This document shows, one piece after another, positions 1 to 12,800 of a stretch of DNA of 64,000 nt. Under the pieces are notes generated by a model. That model was given only the letters and a program-made list of their open reading frames with translations, was not told where the DNA came from and made no database searches. How positions within the stretch are numbered: the stretch's first letter is position 1; every line of letters begins with the position of its first letter. Source of the stretch: Pycnopodia helianthoides (taxonomy: Eukaryota > Echinodermata > Asteroidea > Forcipulatida > Asteriidae); the NCBI GenBank assembly GCA_032158295.1, contig CM063244.1:25580930-25644929 (forward strand), written 5' to 3'. A program made the position numbers and the translations under genes.

Positions 1-127
1 ACCCCCATCAGAAGGACAAAGCAATAATGGTAAAGTATCTTGCTCAAGGACACGAGTGCCTCAGACCCACACTCAGAAACACCAGAGCTCGAGTATGGTT
101 CTCGTTACAGCTGGGCCACGACACGCC
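1..127 (-). mobile_element. tRNA-derived SINE (family A), partial
   Basis: Reverse-strand copy cut by the window edge. It shares the 'ccacgacacgcc' head and the 'gcaataatggt' body with the copies at 24945-25365, 30240-30670, 31518-31935 and 56503-56895. The head resembles a Leu/Ser-type tRNA with A and B boxes. Confidence 0.7.
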
Positions 128-1194
128 TCATATGTTAAAGTAAACACAAAGTGCCCTACAACCAACTCTCATCAGGTTTTTGTAACTCTTTTAGGTCCAT
201 CGGCGAGTTCTGATGTTCAATCCAATGGCCAACATTCATCCCCCCAATCTTTCGGGTTTAATCAATCTAGACCGATCCATTAAGCTCCGCCCCCTTACAT
301 GTTGACCAATCACAACCTTGGCTACGCCACCGAAAGTGCGACAAAAGTCCGACACGCTAAAATTTCATTAGAAAAGTAAACATGCGTGCGCGCACGTTCA
401 AGTCGTGAGTTAGGCATTGGAGAGATGCACATGTGCTGCCCACGTGTGCAGTGGTGATGCAGCCAATGCTGTGATTGGTCAATATGTTAAGAGGGTGGGG
501 CTTAATGGATCGGTCTATTACTCTTGAAGTTGTTTTACATACCGACAGCCCTAAAGAGACACGCTCCATCCGGTGACATGTGTTTGATGATGAAGTGACG
601 CTTCTCTTTCAGTGCCTTTTCAAACATTCTTTCATTCTGAACGAAAAAAACATAAAATGCTTATCAATTACAATTTACATTGTGCACTTAGACTTAACAA
701 CTATGATTAAACCATATTGCCATCATCATGACTGAGTTATGATCCAACAACTGTATTTTTAACTTGTACCCAAACTTCACGATCACAGGCAGGGGATTGA
801 CCAGAGGGGTGTCTGGGCGTCTTTTGGACACCCCCGTTTTAAATTTGGACACCCTGTTTTATCTGTCATTTACGTGTAAATGTATTGTTAAGTTTGCCAC
901 CTTGACCATCTTTATACCATAGTTATGTGCAAATCTGTGAATGTTTATATTTTCAGTCCTACCAATGATGTGCATACCTTTTCAAAGAGCACAATTTCTT
1001 TAGATCTGAATAAAATAACCACCATCTTTTCACCAGTCAGACATAAAAGTGTCTAAATTCAGATAAAAGTCTGAAATTATCAATTCTTGTGTCATTTAAA
1101 CTGAAGCAAATCCTCATTGTTTGACACATTGAAGAAGAACAACAATTCCATGAATCTACTCAAGTTAGGGAAGCATGAAGTTTCAATCAAATTA

Positions 1195-1463
1195 TCATTC
1201 ATTAATTGTGGTTGTGGGAGACAAGGATTGTCATAAAAACGAACTTAATCACTTTAGTTACTAGCCAAGAACCCAATGGAGAGAAGACAATGAAGGACAT
1301 TTCTGTGGGAGGGAAAAACCCATAAGAACTATTCCAGGGAAAACCCACGCAATCAGGCAGGCCAGGACTGAAAACCTGATCCACACAGAGCCCCCCGGCG
1401 GGATTTGAACCGGGGTTCTAGAGGTTGAAGGGGAGGAAAGATACCACTACGCCAACCTGACCA
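1195..1463 (-). mobile_element. tRNA-derived SINE (family D)
   Basis: Reverse copy of the family whose head reads 'ggcgtagtggtat' (Gly-like A box) with a B box near 'ggtTcaaatc'. The body carries the 'ttttccctggaatatt' and 'tgtcttctctcca' type segments also seen at 14936, 22497, 26222, 39285 and 40345. Confidence 0.7.
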
Positions 1464-1533
1464 CTCAAATTTTAACTTCATCAAGGTTTTAACATTTCAA
1501 ATCTCTCGGAAACTTAAACTTTCTAAACCTTTT

Positions 1534-2094
1534 TCAGTTATCACTATGTACATTTTTAAACGCTTCATGAAGTTGAAAGAATCTTTTGTAAGCACGCGTG
1601 TGAATCACCTCTTCATTGTAAAACGGTTGCGTATCGTATTCATCCCCACTGTTACAACCCCCCTCTTCATTTTCTTCCACTCGCTCCTCCCCTTCCCTTC
1701 GATCATCATCCACGTCTCCTCGATGCTGAAGCCATGATACAGAAGCCTGATGATCTAGCCGGTGGGGGGACGACCTGTGCCTTGCTCGTTTGTTACTTCC
1801 GTGGCCGCCGTGGCCAACGTCAAGTCTTTCATGGCCATCAAAGAGATTTCTACAGTCGTGGGACGCTACTGAGAGTCTGTCATCCCGTGGGTTTGATGAC
1901 GACCATCGAGGGGGGGAATTACGGGTCTTGGGCCGAGCACCTCCCCTACCCTCAACATTGCCACTGTGCCCGTGGGCGCTGTGCGGATGAGTATGCGACG
2001 ACGAGTGATGACCATGTCCGTGATGTTGATGATTTTCGCCCGATTCGGGGCCTCTTTTTTCCTGCGGCGCCTTCTTTTTAGGAAGAATTGTCAT
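1534..2094 (-). CDS. His-rich hypothetical protein (single ORF, possibly one exon of a gene)
   Basis: A 186-codon open frame that I do not recognise. The N-terminal 15 residues are Lys/Pro-rich. Residues about 20-45 are rich in His and Ser (runs such as HHGHGHHSSSHTHPHSAHGH). The middle is Arg/Ser/Asp-rich, about residues 130-145 are strongly acidic (Glu-rich), and the last 40 residues look ordered and aromatic (QPFYNEEVIHTRAYKRFFQL). There is no signal peptide or membrane segment. The ATG has A at -3. An acceptor-like 'accttcag' ends one base before it on the minus strand, so this may be an internal or last exon with coding sequence upstream. The composition is unlike the repeats around it, which favours real coding sequence. 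Overlapping plus-strand frames are also open, so the call is tentative. It is divergent to the stabilin gene, about 4 kb away. Confidence 0.4.
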   Translation of the reverse strand: MTILPKKKAPQEKRGPESGENHQHHGHGHHSSSHTHPHSAHGHSGNVEGRGGARPKTRNSPPRWSSSNPRDDRLSVASHDCRNLFDGHERLDVGHGGHGSNKRARHRSSPHRLDHQASVSWLQHRGDVDDDRREGEERVEENEEGGCNSGDEYDTQPFYNEEVIHTRAYKRFFQLHEAFKNVHSDN

Positions 2095-2878
2095 ACTGAA
2101 GGTGTTATCTTCACTCTTCCTGCTTCCTCAGAATAAAAATCTTGAGAAATTCGAGTTTTTAATCCTCTTCTCCGGTTAGGACACTCCTCTTCCATAACCA
2201 AAACAAGACCAAGTAATATGGCGCGCAATGACTTCTGGGTAAAATGTAAATTGTGGGAAATGATATGGTTCGTACTATCTGTACTTTACATTCCTTAGCT
2301 CACTGCATTATTGATTACAGAAACCAGACAGCATGTATGTTTTCACAGCAATCGCTAATTTGCTATGGCGCCCTCTATATTATTGCAATGATAAACCAAT
2401 AAGAAGAATTGCTTACAAGTGAAAACTGACCGGCATAAAAGTGGAAAATTATAAAATCAGTGTTGTTGTTGTTTTTGTTGGGACACAGTCCTAGAACTTT
2501 ATTTAATATCAGCAGGCTGAATTAACGGTTTAGTTTATTTCCTTCGTAATTAATTTGTTTAAATTATTATTTTGATAGGCCTATTATTTAATTTTGTAAA
2601 AACTGTACGTAGTTTCCGTTTGCATTTATCTTAGTACAAGTCCCTTTTCAGCGCTCTTGTTTTTATGCCCTTTTATATTTTACTATTTTAATAAGATAAT
2701 CTGACATGAGTGTAAAAACAAATAAATTAGCTACGTGTAAATGGAAAACAATTTAAAAATTGAACTCATCACACTTAACCTTATAAAATGCAACATTTTC
2801 CTGGGCAATGTTTTACATCGAAAGTCAAAATTTCACCCCCCCCCCCCTTGCGGGGAAAACAAAAGTCGATCCCGTTCT
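2095..2878. other. AT-rich intergenic stretch
   Basis: No gene is supported here. It lies upstream of the minus-strand ORF and could hold its promoter; the 'atggcgcgc' around 2218 is the only GC-rich motif. A run of C lies at about 2837-2848. Confidence 0.5.
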
Positions 2879-3012
2879 GGGCCCAATTTCATAGAGCTGC
2901 TTTAGCACCAAAAAAGTAGCTAAGCACAACAAAATTATGCTTACCAGAATAGGGTTACCAGCCAAACTGCCACATCACATGTACAGTTTGTAACTGGTAT
3001 CCTGCTCATTTC
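2879..3012 (+). mobile_element. Short inverted-repeat element, half copy (family S)
   Basis: It begins with 'gggcccaatttcatagagct', the terminus of the family whose fuller copies lie at 12562-12808, 30829-31162 and 63546-63748. The internal 'cttaccagaatagggttacc' type segment is also shared. The right terminus is degraded. Confidence 0.6.
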
Positions 3013-3023
3013 TGCTGCAGGGG

Positions 3024-3176
3024 CCCTGGGCTCGATTTCACAAAGGGATCAGACTGATCGTAACTGCAAATCCATCGCAGTTGCTTAGCAAAGAGTGATG
3101 TCACAATACAAATCACTATGGTAATACTGATAACTCATCTTACGATGAATCTTAGTGCTTTGTGAAATCGACCCCT
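3024..3176. mobile_element. Palindromic short element
   Basis: The ends are inverted: 'gggctcgatttcacaaag' on the left and 'ctttgtgaaatcgaccc' on the right. A related copy is at about 27795-27950, sharing 'tgatgtcacaatacaaatca'. Confidence 0.6.
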
Positions 3177-3344
3177 GGTAACAATTAAGGTCACTACGTC
3201 AGATCATAGAGCACAGGGTCAGATCATAAAGACACAAGAAGTAGGTCAATGCACCCATTATCTTCTGACCTCGTTTATCCGCTGTTTCAGTTGCACTATA
3301 TAAACCTTCAAAAATAAATAAATGAAACAATTATCATTGGGGCG

Positions 3345-3400
3345 TTGAGTAATAGACGTTTTTCTTTGTTTAACCGGAAACAAAAACGCCTATTACTCAA
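3345..3400. repeat. Hairpin-forming inverted repeat
   Basis: The left arm 'ttgagtaatagacgtttttc' is matched in reverse by '...aaaacgcctattactcaa' on the right, giving arms of about 25 bases around an 'aaccgg' centre. It could be a recombined terminal-repeat pair from a lost element. Confidence 0.65.
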
Positions 3401-3822
3401 TATCTTCCACATCCTTTGAATTGAGCTAGCAACCAGCGTCCTGTTTGGGAACGACCAGGCGCACTTTGGAGCACGTGGTGATTACGAACTCGGCCTGCAT
3501 CCACAAAGAGTTTTAGAGATAATAGTAGACCAGCAGTCCGAAGACTTGATCAACTTGCTCTTATTTCGAATTTATTTTCCTGGTTCCTGGGAGTGATCTA
3601 TAATAGTCTTTGGGTCATAACAAGTAGGCCAATCACTTAATATAAATACATCTTTTGGTATTGTTTACTTCTGATGAGTGTACATTTTTACATCATTGTG
3701 TAAAAACATATCGAACTTGGCTTTCGGGTAACGATTTTGTGTTTGTTTTTTATAAAATTGTTTTTTGCTTAAATGCAATAAGCGTTTTATCATCACTCTG
3801 TAAATACCGCTGACAATTTCAT

Positions 3823-4032
3823 GTGCTTTCTTCAGAGCATTGGTTCCCCGGATACTACAGACCTGGAATCATACGGAGGCCGCGGAGGCCATGGGTGGCC
3901 TCTGCTCCTCTGGTCTTGGCCTTGGTGCCCCTTCAAAAGTTTCCCACAGACTTTAAGAGTTTCCAATGGAAGTAGTACCCTTTGCAAAATGAAAATGACC
4001 TTGCCCTCTCAAAGACTGTATTCCCAGGCCTG
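3823..4032. repeat. Dispersed repeat (family Y)
   Basis: It shares 'tggtcttggccttggtgccc' and 'ctctcaaagactg' type segments, inverted, with 10745-10915. The 70-codon open frame across it looks like chance. Confidence 0.5.
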
Positions 4033-4400
4033 ATATTACTAGTTATTGGGACGATGTCTTTTATTAGGGGGTATGTTTGCTTGTTCGAAACCCTGGTATC
4101 AATTAATTGTTGGTATATAGTGTTCTGGTTTTTTTAAATTTTTATTTACATGATCCCATGTCAACTAATTTGGGGGTAAATATCCTTTCCCACCCTCCTT
4201 GAAACTCTGATATCTATTAATTTGTGGTATCTTTACGTGTTATTTCAAGATTTTAAATAGGTTTGTACACAAACATAGATGCATTTTATAAAACGCAGGG
4301 CAAGTTTAGCGATCATGGTTCAGTCAATTTTTATTTTCATTAGTTGCGTCCAATTGATTGTAACATCCAATAAATCATGAGCGCTTATTATTATAATTCT

Positions 4401-4420
4401 AAAAAAAAAAAAAAAAAAAA
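4401..4420 (+). repeat. Poly(A) run
   Basis: About 20 consecutive A, followed by 'tttataataaa'. It may be the end of a degraded retroelement, but no body is recognisable. Confidence 0.5.
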
Positions 4421-4462
4421 TTTATAATAAATGAACGTGTCATATTCTAGAGCAGAGAGTAA

Positions 4463-4612
4463 CATGCCTGTGGATTTTTCCCCACGTAACTCGGGAAAGT
4501 ACTAAGTATACAGTGCTTTACATACATCAGTGATAGGGTAAAAACCAAATACATGTGTAATGTATCGTATTCATTATCCCCGATTCAAACTCATCTATTA
4601 AATTAACTTGGT
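4463..4612 (+). mobile_element. SINE tail fragment (family E)
   Basis: It matches the tail of the full copy at 49621-49820 ('gggaaagtactaagtatac' versus 'gggaaagtactgagtatac', 'gctttacatacatc', 'ttatccccgat'). The tRNA-like head is missing. Confidence 0.6.
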
Positions 4613-5122
4613 TAAAATTTCCAGGGCATATAAAAGACGCGTGCCGTCTGTAATTCTCAAAGAGGCTGCTGCACACATACTTTAACACGGATAAGACGAG
4701 CACAAGACAGAGGAAAATGGCAAGCACATGAAGAGGGCATCCGACATTGGATGAACACGGCCTAGGCAGTGCAAGGCAAGGCAAGACAATTAAGGGACAC
4801 TTTTACTGCAACAGCAACGCGCACCCCATTACAACACTGAAACGCGCCTGGAATGCGGTTTTTTTTTGGGGGGGGGGTGGGGCCTAAATCTTGTTCATTA
4901 AAACCCTGCAGTAAGCGGGCGAGCCATGGTTTTCAAGGCACAATTAGCATTTTTGTTTAATTACACCTGTTATGAATAAATAAGGGGGGTTGAAGATGAA
5001 ACTCGGCAATCGTCTATATTGTCACCTCAAAAACTACACTTACGGTAGTACTAATTTAACATAGTATAATAAATAATACACTCCCTACTTTCACACTGAT
5101 GTGTACACTTCAATGTTTTAGA

Positions 5123-5222
5123 ATACACAAACAAACAAACACCCCAACAAACAAACAACCAAACACCCCAACAAACAAACAAACAAACACCCCGACAAAA
5201 ACAAAACAAACAAACACCCCAA
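5123..5222. repeat. Simple tandem repeat (AAAC/ACACCCC type)
   Basis: Units of 'aaacaaacacccc' are repeated imperfectly. They create a spurious Cys/Val/Leu-rich open frame on the minus strand. Confidence 0.8.
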
Positions 5223-5494
5223 AACAAAGCCGAGTTTGAAGGACAAGAAATAGTTAGTTCGGCGGGGGTAGCTGTTATAAGAGATAACACCCACAAAACC
5301 GGACGGTCATTATGGTCGATTCGCTCGATCGTTCACGATTACCGAGAAGAGGAAAGCTGCACCTGTTGTTATCAACACCACAACATGGGCGGAGTCGGAT
5401 CACATCCTGTAGAGGTTGGTGTCAGATGGTTTCAGTCAGAAAATGGAACAGTCAGAAACAACGGCGACTCTTTATCACAAACTATGTGAAATAA

Positions 5495-6243
5495 TTCGAA
5501 GCTAGTATAATCAGGAAGCTATGTGCATACTTTTAGTACATGCATGTCAGGCATATCTATTTCCTTCTGAAAGAAGTATTTACACACTTCCCTGTTCTAA
5601 AACAAAACTATTTTCAAACTTTGAGTGAGGCCGTTTCTGTTCCTTATGTATGGTAAGGAATGATGGTGGCTGTGGTGATGGGTGGGGGGGGGGGACCGGG
5701 GGACCGGGGGCGGGGGGGTCGGAGGTTTTTGACATAATTATTTAAATATAGTGCGCGTACATTTTGGAAGACAATTTATGATAGGTACTAATTTAGGGGA
5801 GGGAGTGGGTCCTCAAAAGTAGCACTCTCTGTGTCTCTGTACGACCTGAAAAATGTTTAAAATACTTAGGCGTCCCTATAAATTCCAACCCAAAACTAAG
5901 TTACGTTTCTAACGACCCACTTCATCCTAAACAAAAAATGCGTATCACAGAAGCTGTTAAAGTAGGTAAAGCGATGTGATTGGACAGAATGAGGTCACAT
6001 GTGAACTTTCGCTGCCTGTTACTTGCTTGTACAAAGTCGTGTGTCCATCTGCTTATTTAAAGAATTGAATAGAAAAACACTAAGAGCACCATACTACGGT
6101 AACCGAAAGTACATCATTTCGTGCGTGCTGTGCTAGTGTGGAGGAAGTTGCAGGTAAACCACAAGAACATTATCGCAAAATTTATCTTTCTTCCGCTTAT
6201 TTTTGAACAATGCAACAAACCTCCAAGAGAAGGTGACATCTCA
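5495..6243. other. Upstream region of the stabilin gene
   Basis: This is the presumed 5' UTR and promoter zone of the plus-strand gene. It holds G-rich runs at about 5681-5718 and otherwise AT-rich sequence. I see no confident TATA box or initiator. The coding frame is closed by a TAA at 6100-6102, so translation cannot start further upstream in this exon. Confidence 0.4.
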
Positions 6244-6841
6244 ATGACCAGGCAGTCCATAATGAATGCCTGGATGGGAGCAGACGGTGTGTTGGACAGC
6301 CAACGTCGTCTGTCACGAGCAGCGGGAGCAACCAGTCATCCGTACGGGACGATGTGCGACAAAACTCGGGGCACCGTCCGCCCCAGCGCACGGTCAGAAA
6401 CACCCACCGGACTCCGTAGTCCGAAACTTCGGGTCGCCGGTCTGGGTTGGCTGCTTGTCCTGTGGATTTTGTATTTTGTAACACAGTGCTCATGCCACGG
6501 TCTCGGTCTTTCAGACCACCTCGTCCTCGATGAAAAACTGCGCCATGAACGAAGTGCGAGTAGAGATGGTCACACACAAACAACAGATCAACCTAACTCA
6601 CGCAAGCTGAACTCGACCGTAAGCAGAGTGATAAGGACGGACTGCGTTCCATGTCCTCTCAGCAAACCCACCTTGTGCCCCCCGGGGACTGTTGCCCTCA
6701 CACGGGGGAGTGGCGATAGGGGGTGTGTGATTTTGACAGTATCTGGTGCTTATAGCGAAATAACAGGGTGTAGTCAACAATGCCGTTTGACAGAAGTAAG
6801 ACAGGAATGTTATCCAGGGTATTGGGGTCCAATGTGCTTAG
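6244..6841 (+). CDS. STAB2: Stabilin exon 1: signal segment and N-terminal Cys-rich region
   Basis: It carries a hydrophobic core (GLGWLLVLWILYFVTQCSC) at residues 67-84 if translation starts at 6244. Other in-frame ATGs at 6262 (A at -3) and 6352 would shorten the unusually long leader; 6352 gives a more normal signal peptide. The mature part has CVPCPLSKPTLCPPGT, a later GCSQQC pair, and CYPGYWGPMC, the stabilin hinge that precedes the first EGF module. It ends in phase 1 at a strong GTGAGT donor. Confidence 0.8.
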
Positions 6842-9800
6842 GTGAGTATCTATTTTCTCCTGTAAATTAACCGTGTTTTTACTGCGAATTTCCTTGCATC
6901 GCAATTACAATTGTATCTTTTTTTGATTGCCTGTATTTTGTTTTCTTGTAACAATTGCCAAACAATATAGTAATGATAATAACAAAAATGGAAAAACAGT
7001 TGGTTCACTCACGCCCTCGCATGGCAAAAAAATACTGCAAATTGTGATAATGGTAACCAGTGGTGTCCCTGGCGGATGACCGAGCGAGTTGCTAAGAATT
7101 CAAAATGTGTGATAATTCAAAATGCGTGATAGTTCCATCCAAATTGTGAGTTCTTGATACATCTAGACGTCAGGGCTCAAATTTTACACTGGACCGCTGG
7201 CCCGAGGCCAGTGATTTCGGCATCAGGCCAGTAAAGTCAAGATGGAAGAAGTCTGGTGGTCTTGTGTTTTTTTAATTCAGTTGAGTTTGAGTCTCATAAA
7301 ATATCTTTCAATTCTGCTGAGTCAGTATCACTCATTCAACAGAAAAGGTCAATCTTCTCATAGTGTTTTCTCAAATAAAACAGCTTTAAATATGATAAAA
7401 CTGTGTTCTCATTTTGATTCTGGTCTGTTCTCATTTTGATTCTGATCTCTTCTCATTTTGATTCTGGTCTCTTCTCATTTTGATTCTGGTCTCTTCTCAT
7501 TTTGAGTCTGGTCTCTTCTCATTTTGATTCTGGTCTCTTCTCATTTTGATTCTGGTCTCTTCTCATTTTGATTCTGGTCTCTTCTCATTTTGAGTCTGGT
7601 CTCTTCTCATTTTGATTCTGGTCTCTTCTCATTTTGAGTCTGGTCTCTTCTCATTTTGAGTCTGGTCTCTTCTCATTTTGATTCTGGTCTCTTCTCATTT
7701 TGATTCTGGTCTCCTCTCATTTTGAGTCTGGTCTCTTCTCATTTTGATTCTGGTCTCTTCTCATTTTGATTCTGGTCTCTTCTCATTTTGAGTCTGGTCT
7801 CTTCTCATTTTGATTTTGGTCTCTTCTCATTTTGAGTCTGGTCTCTTCTCATTTTGATTCTGGTCTCTTCTCATTTTGAGTCTGGTCTCTTCTCATTTTG
7901 ATTCTGGTCTCTTCTCATTTTGATTTTGGTCTCTTCTCATTTTGAGTCTGGTCTCTTCTCATTTTGAGTCTGGTCTCTTCTCATTTTGATTCTGGTCTCT
8001 TCTCATTTTGAGTCTGGTCTCTTCTCATTTTGAGTCTGGTCTTTTCTCATTTTGATTCTGGTCTCTTCTCATTTTGATTCTGGTCTCTTCTCATTTTGAT
8101 TCTGGTCTCTTCTCATTTTGATTCTGGTCTCTTCTCATTTTGATTCTGGTCTCTTCTCATTTTGATTCTGGTCTCTTCTCATTTTGATTCTGGTCTCTTC
8201 TCATTTTGAGTCTGGTCTCTTCTCATTTTGATTCTGGTCTCTTCTCATTTTGATTCTGGTCTCTTCTCATTTTGATTCTGGTCTCTCCTCATTTTGATTC
8301 TGGTCTCTTCTCATTTTGATTCTGGTCTCTTCTCATTTTGATTCTGGTCTCTTCTCTTGATTCTGGTCTTGTAAATAAAATTCGGGTCTAATACATATCC
8401 TGGGCTACAGGTCCTGGGGTCTTCTGGATTCACCCCCCCCCCCAAAAAAAAAAAAATAAATAAAAATAAATAAAGCCCTGGAGGTCAAGGAAAAATACTC
8501 ATAAATGAAACAAAATCATAAATGAACATTACTTTATCAGTATAAAAATTCCTTTAATGGCGAGTCTTCACAGCGAGATGTTGGTATTTGCAAAAAAAAT
8601 AGTGAGGTGGTCACCAAAAGTTGAGAGGTGGGTTGCCTAACATTTGAATGGGCAGGAAGCATGACGTACCTGTGATTTTTCTAATGTACCAAAAGGTAAT
8701 GAGTATTGCACTTGCAGCTCATGAACTGTGACAGCTACCAGGACTAGTGAAGTGTTTTTGCCAAATTCAAATCCCCTTGAATGTTGTTTAGAGCCAGTTA
8801 CGAAATGCAAAGATTAAACTTTTTTTGTTCACCTTCATTCATTTCCTATATCCTTCTTTTCTTATCTATTTCTCGACATGAATGATTTTGTATTCTTTTA
8901 AAGTGATATCCTTTTTGCTCTTGGTCATTGGCTTGGTTCCCAGAGAATGTTTCAGTAGAAATTTAACTTTCCCTCATAAAGGTGTCCTTTTAAAGCCTTG
9001 AATAGCCCATAACCATCAAAATCTGACGTCTGTATATTTTGTTAGATTCTGTTGAACTGAGGACTGCACTAGTTTTAATATGGCATACCACCACAATCGG
9101 AGTCCAACAGTTTAGGTGTTGAGTTGCCTAGGGTCTTGTTATAAAGTGAGGAAGGGTCCTAGAAAATCAATCATGGGATCAGGCATACCGCCATAATGAT
9201 AGTTCAACAGTTTGGGTGTTGAGTTACTGTATGGTGTTGGACTGAGGACTGCACTAGTAAACTGATCATGCTTTTCATGGGATTAGGCATACCGCCATAA
9301 TCCAACAGTTTATGTGTTGCATTTTGTTAAAGTGAGGAAGGGTCCTAGTAAGTCACTCATGGGATTTATCAGGCATACCACCATAATCAGAGTCCAACAG
9401 TTTAGGTATTGAGTTTTCATAACGGCGTTGGATTTTTCGAGTGTGAGGAAGGATCCTAGTAGTAGTATTTCACTCAGGGGAGTTAGGGTTGATTAGGAAT
9501 AGTAAAATTTAAAACAATACAAAGTTAATTATATAAGGGGCAATTTAAAGTATGAGCTTAACTTGTTCATACTGTATCATAGCTTTGTTTTCATCTAGTC
9601 CCAGTAACAATTAGCTTTAAATTAAAACAAGATTCAAGCTCCACTTTAAAAAAAAAACACATTTGTTTTTTGTATTGACCTAACTATTCAAATGATAATG
9701 ACTAAGGAAAGTTCATTGTGCGGGTAGACAGCATTAAAAAAAAGTCTGTATGGTATCTGTGTCGGCAACAAACAGTACCACTGAGTACCAAACAGTACCA

Positions 9801-12800
9801 CTGAGTACCAAACAGTCCAATGACCCTACCATACACATACACGTAATCAGTGGGGCCTTTTTTCACAGTTTTTTTCTTGTGTGTAACAGTTCAACAAAGA
9901 GCAAAACTTTCTGCCTGATTGAATCAGTATAAATACTGCTGAGGCAAACAACCTTTTTGGGGCTGGGTTATAATAACAATGGAAAGGTTTGGAAGACTGT
10001 CATCTGAAAGGACTGGAACCAGTTGCCCCGTTTTTATTTAGGCTGCTGGAAAATATCCCGCACCCCCTTGCATTAAAGGGTATGTAACGTTGGCAAGACT
10101 AAAAATATAAATGTTCACAGATTTGCACATATATTTTGTAATGGTATGAAGACGGTCATGGTGGAAAACTTCCCTTGGAATAGTTTTGCTTGAAATGCTA
10201 TAGTTTTTGAGAAATTAGTAAAACATAGTTTTTATCATGGTGATAAAAATCCAATGTTTGAAAACAGTGAAAACATATAAAGGGGTCTTTTACTGTTTTC
10301 TTGTGACTCTGATGACCGATTGAGCTTCAATTTTCACAGGTTTGTTGTTTCATGGATATGTTGGGTTACACAAAGTGTGGATACTGGTATTTGACAATTA
10401 CCAATGTTGTACACATTAAGCTTAGTACACATTGCTTTAAAGTGGTGGTGAGGAATTCAACATTTTCATTCAAATCAGGGCTTTTGAAAGCTTTCACTAG
10501 CAGGGGCCGTACAACATTGCATTTCTTCCTTTCAGATGTAAATGATTAAATTTAAATCATGTTTTTATTTTGAGTGTGCACACAAATTGCTTCATGTGAC
10601 CATTAGACTGGTTGTGGTCGCTACCATTAATACATCAGAAAGATATATTTGTGACAATGTTTAAAATCTAGGCTTCTAAAACTTCCTGAGGGCAAGTGAA
10701 ATGCACAGTTTAGTAGCGCGGTGGGCTACTTTACAAAAAGGTTTTAAAGTGCAAGGCCTGTAGTGTATAAGGCCTGGAATTTCATCTTTGAGAGGGCAAG
10801 GCCAGTTGCATTTTGCAAAGGGCACTTTCATTGGGAAATATATTGAAGTCTATGGGAAGCTTTTGTTGGGGCACCAAGGCCAAGACCAGGGCAACAGAGG
10901 CATGCTGTAAATTTTGCATTTAATTCTTCAAGAAATATAAAAAATAATGACATAACAAAGATACGAATACAAAATTTAGGAAGATTTGCTTAAATCATTC
11001 ATCATGTTCATTGAATGAGACCCATTGGTCATGTTGGTGTCACACTATGTAAGCAGGCATTTATGAAATATATTCTTCCTACTTTAGTCTGATTTCTGAT
11101 TTGTTTTGCCTTTGGGAAAAATCAGAAAATGATATGATTAAATGGCCTGAAAAGTCTATTGAACCCTACACCATGTGTAGCGTGTCGCGGCCGAGCGGAT
11201 AAGAGCACCAGACTCAAGCGCTGAGTGTTTCTGTTCAGCATAGTGTGGGTTCGAGTCCCGGTCGTGACACTTGTGTCCTTAAGCAAGACACTTATTAATA
11301 AGCAAGACCACTATTGCTGCGTCCTTCGGAGAACCCAATGCACTTATCGTAAAGAGAAGGGGTTCGCCCCGGTGTTTCTGGTTTAATTGGCAGCATAGTG
11401 CGCCAAAGCACCTTGTAAACCATTACATGGTGCTACATGTACGAATTACTATTTCAGATGCACGGATTACTGTTCTGTTTACAATTCGATAAATAATAGG
11501 GAATTTAGTAATCCCTACGCACAAGTTACATGTACGATTCCGTAATTTCTGGATTACATTCAAATTCCGTACGTACAAATTAGTAACTCGTACGTACAAA
11601 TGACTATTTCGTATGCTCGGATTACTAATTTGTGCGCACGGATTCCCTATTCGGTGCGTACGAAGAAGTAGAATAGTTATCCGTGCATTCATAATTGTAA
11701 TTCATACAACAATTTTTTTTAGGAATAACTAATTTATACCTACAGAATATATTTGTTTCCACAATGTCCTAAATACACTTCCATTGTTCGTCTTCATAAA
11801 TGAAGCGACTGTGACAAAGTGAAGGATAAAATTCGAGCCCCAAAGCATAATTGTTCTGACGCTCCAAGGAGAAGTGTAAGATCACAACAAATTATTTACT
11901 CTATCTGCAACGCCCGAGTGAGGGCGCGCGCGGTAATCGCAAGCTAGTGACAATTGTTTTGAATTGCTGTATACGTTAATCGGTGGGAGGTTACTGTTAC
12001 GCTGAGTATTAAAGGCATTTTATCCTTAAAGTGATAAAAGGAATTGTTTTACCTTCGCAGTCACTGATTGAATGTGGTATTCTTGTGTTTTTTGTTGACA
12101 GAGTGTCCAGGTGGAGCTGGCAATCCGTGCGGTGGGAGGGGGCGGTGCCAGGGGCAGCTAGAGGGGGAGCAGTGTCAGTGCAATGCAGCCTTTACAGGTG
12201 TCTCATGTGAACTGTGTGCTGCCGAGGACACATACGGACCAAACTGTGATCGAGGTATGGATACATTTTAACTTATAAAGCAGCCATTTTCACGAAACTT
12301 TACGCAACTGCTGAAAGGTACTTAAGGTAGATTGGTTTTTGTCAACGTAATGCTGATTAATTGGCAAAGTTAGGAAGAAACAGTCAATAAAAGTCACTAG
12401 GGTGAAAGTTTCAGCTGAATACAGTGTTTACTTGCAGAGAAAACTGTCAGTAATTTCACAAGAATGTCAAATCCATCCACGTTTTAGCGAGGTGACAGTT
12501 GGTACCAACCGCTCGGCCACGGCACGCCATAAAATCTCATGGATGGTGGTTCAAATCATCTGGGCCCAATTTCATAGAGCTGCTTAGCACAAAAATTTGC
12601 TTAGCATGAAATTTTTGCCTCGATAAAAACAGGATTACCAGCCAAATTTCCACGTGATTTTCAGGATAAGCAAACAACAGCTGAATACCATTAACAAGCA
12701 ATATGCAATATGCAAATGGAGATTTGGTTGGTAATACTGTTTTTATCAAGGAAGAAATTTTATGCTAAGCATATTTTCATGCTTAGCAGCTCTATGAAAT

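Noticed and set aside
1734..2081. Plus-strand ORF opposite the His-rich frame
   Set aside because: A shadow frame; composition is less protein-like and it lacks the segment structure of the minus frame.
7405..8370. Possible CRISPR-like array
   Set aside because: Direct tandem repetition with no unique spacers; animal intron context.
11180..11265. Possible Leu/Ser tRNA gene
   Set aside because: Five or more copies with a shared 3' body show a SINE family; the stems are broken by insertions.
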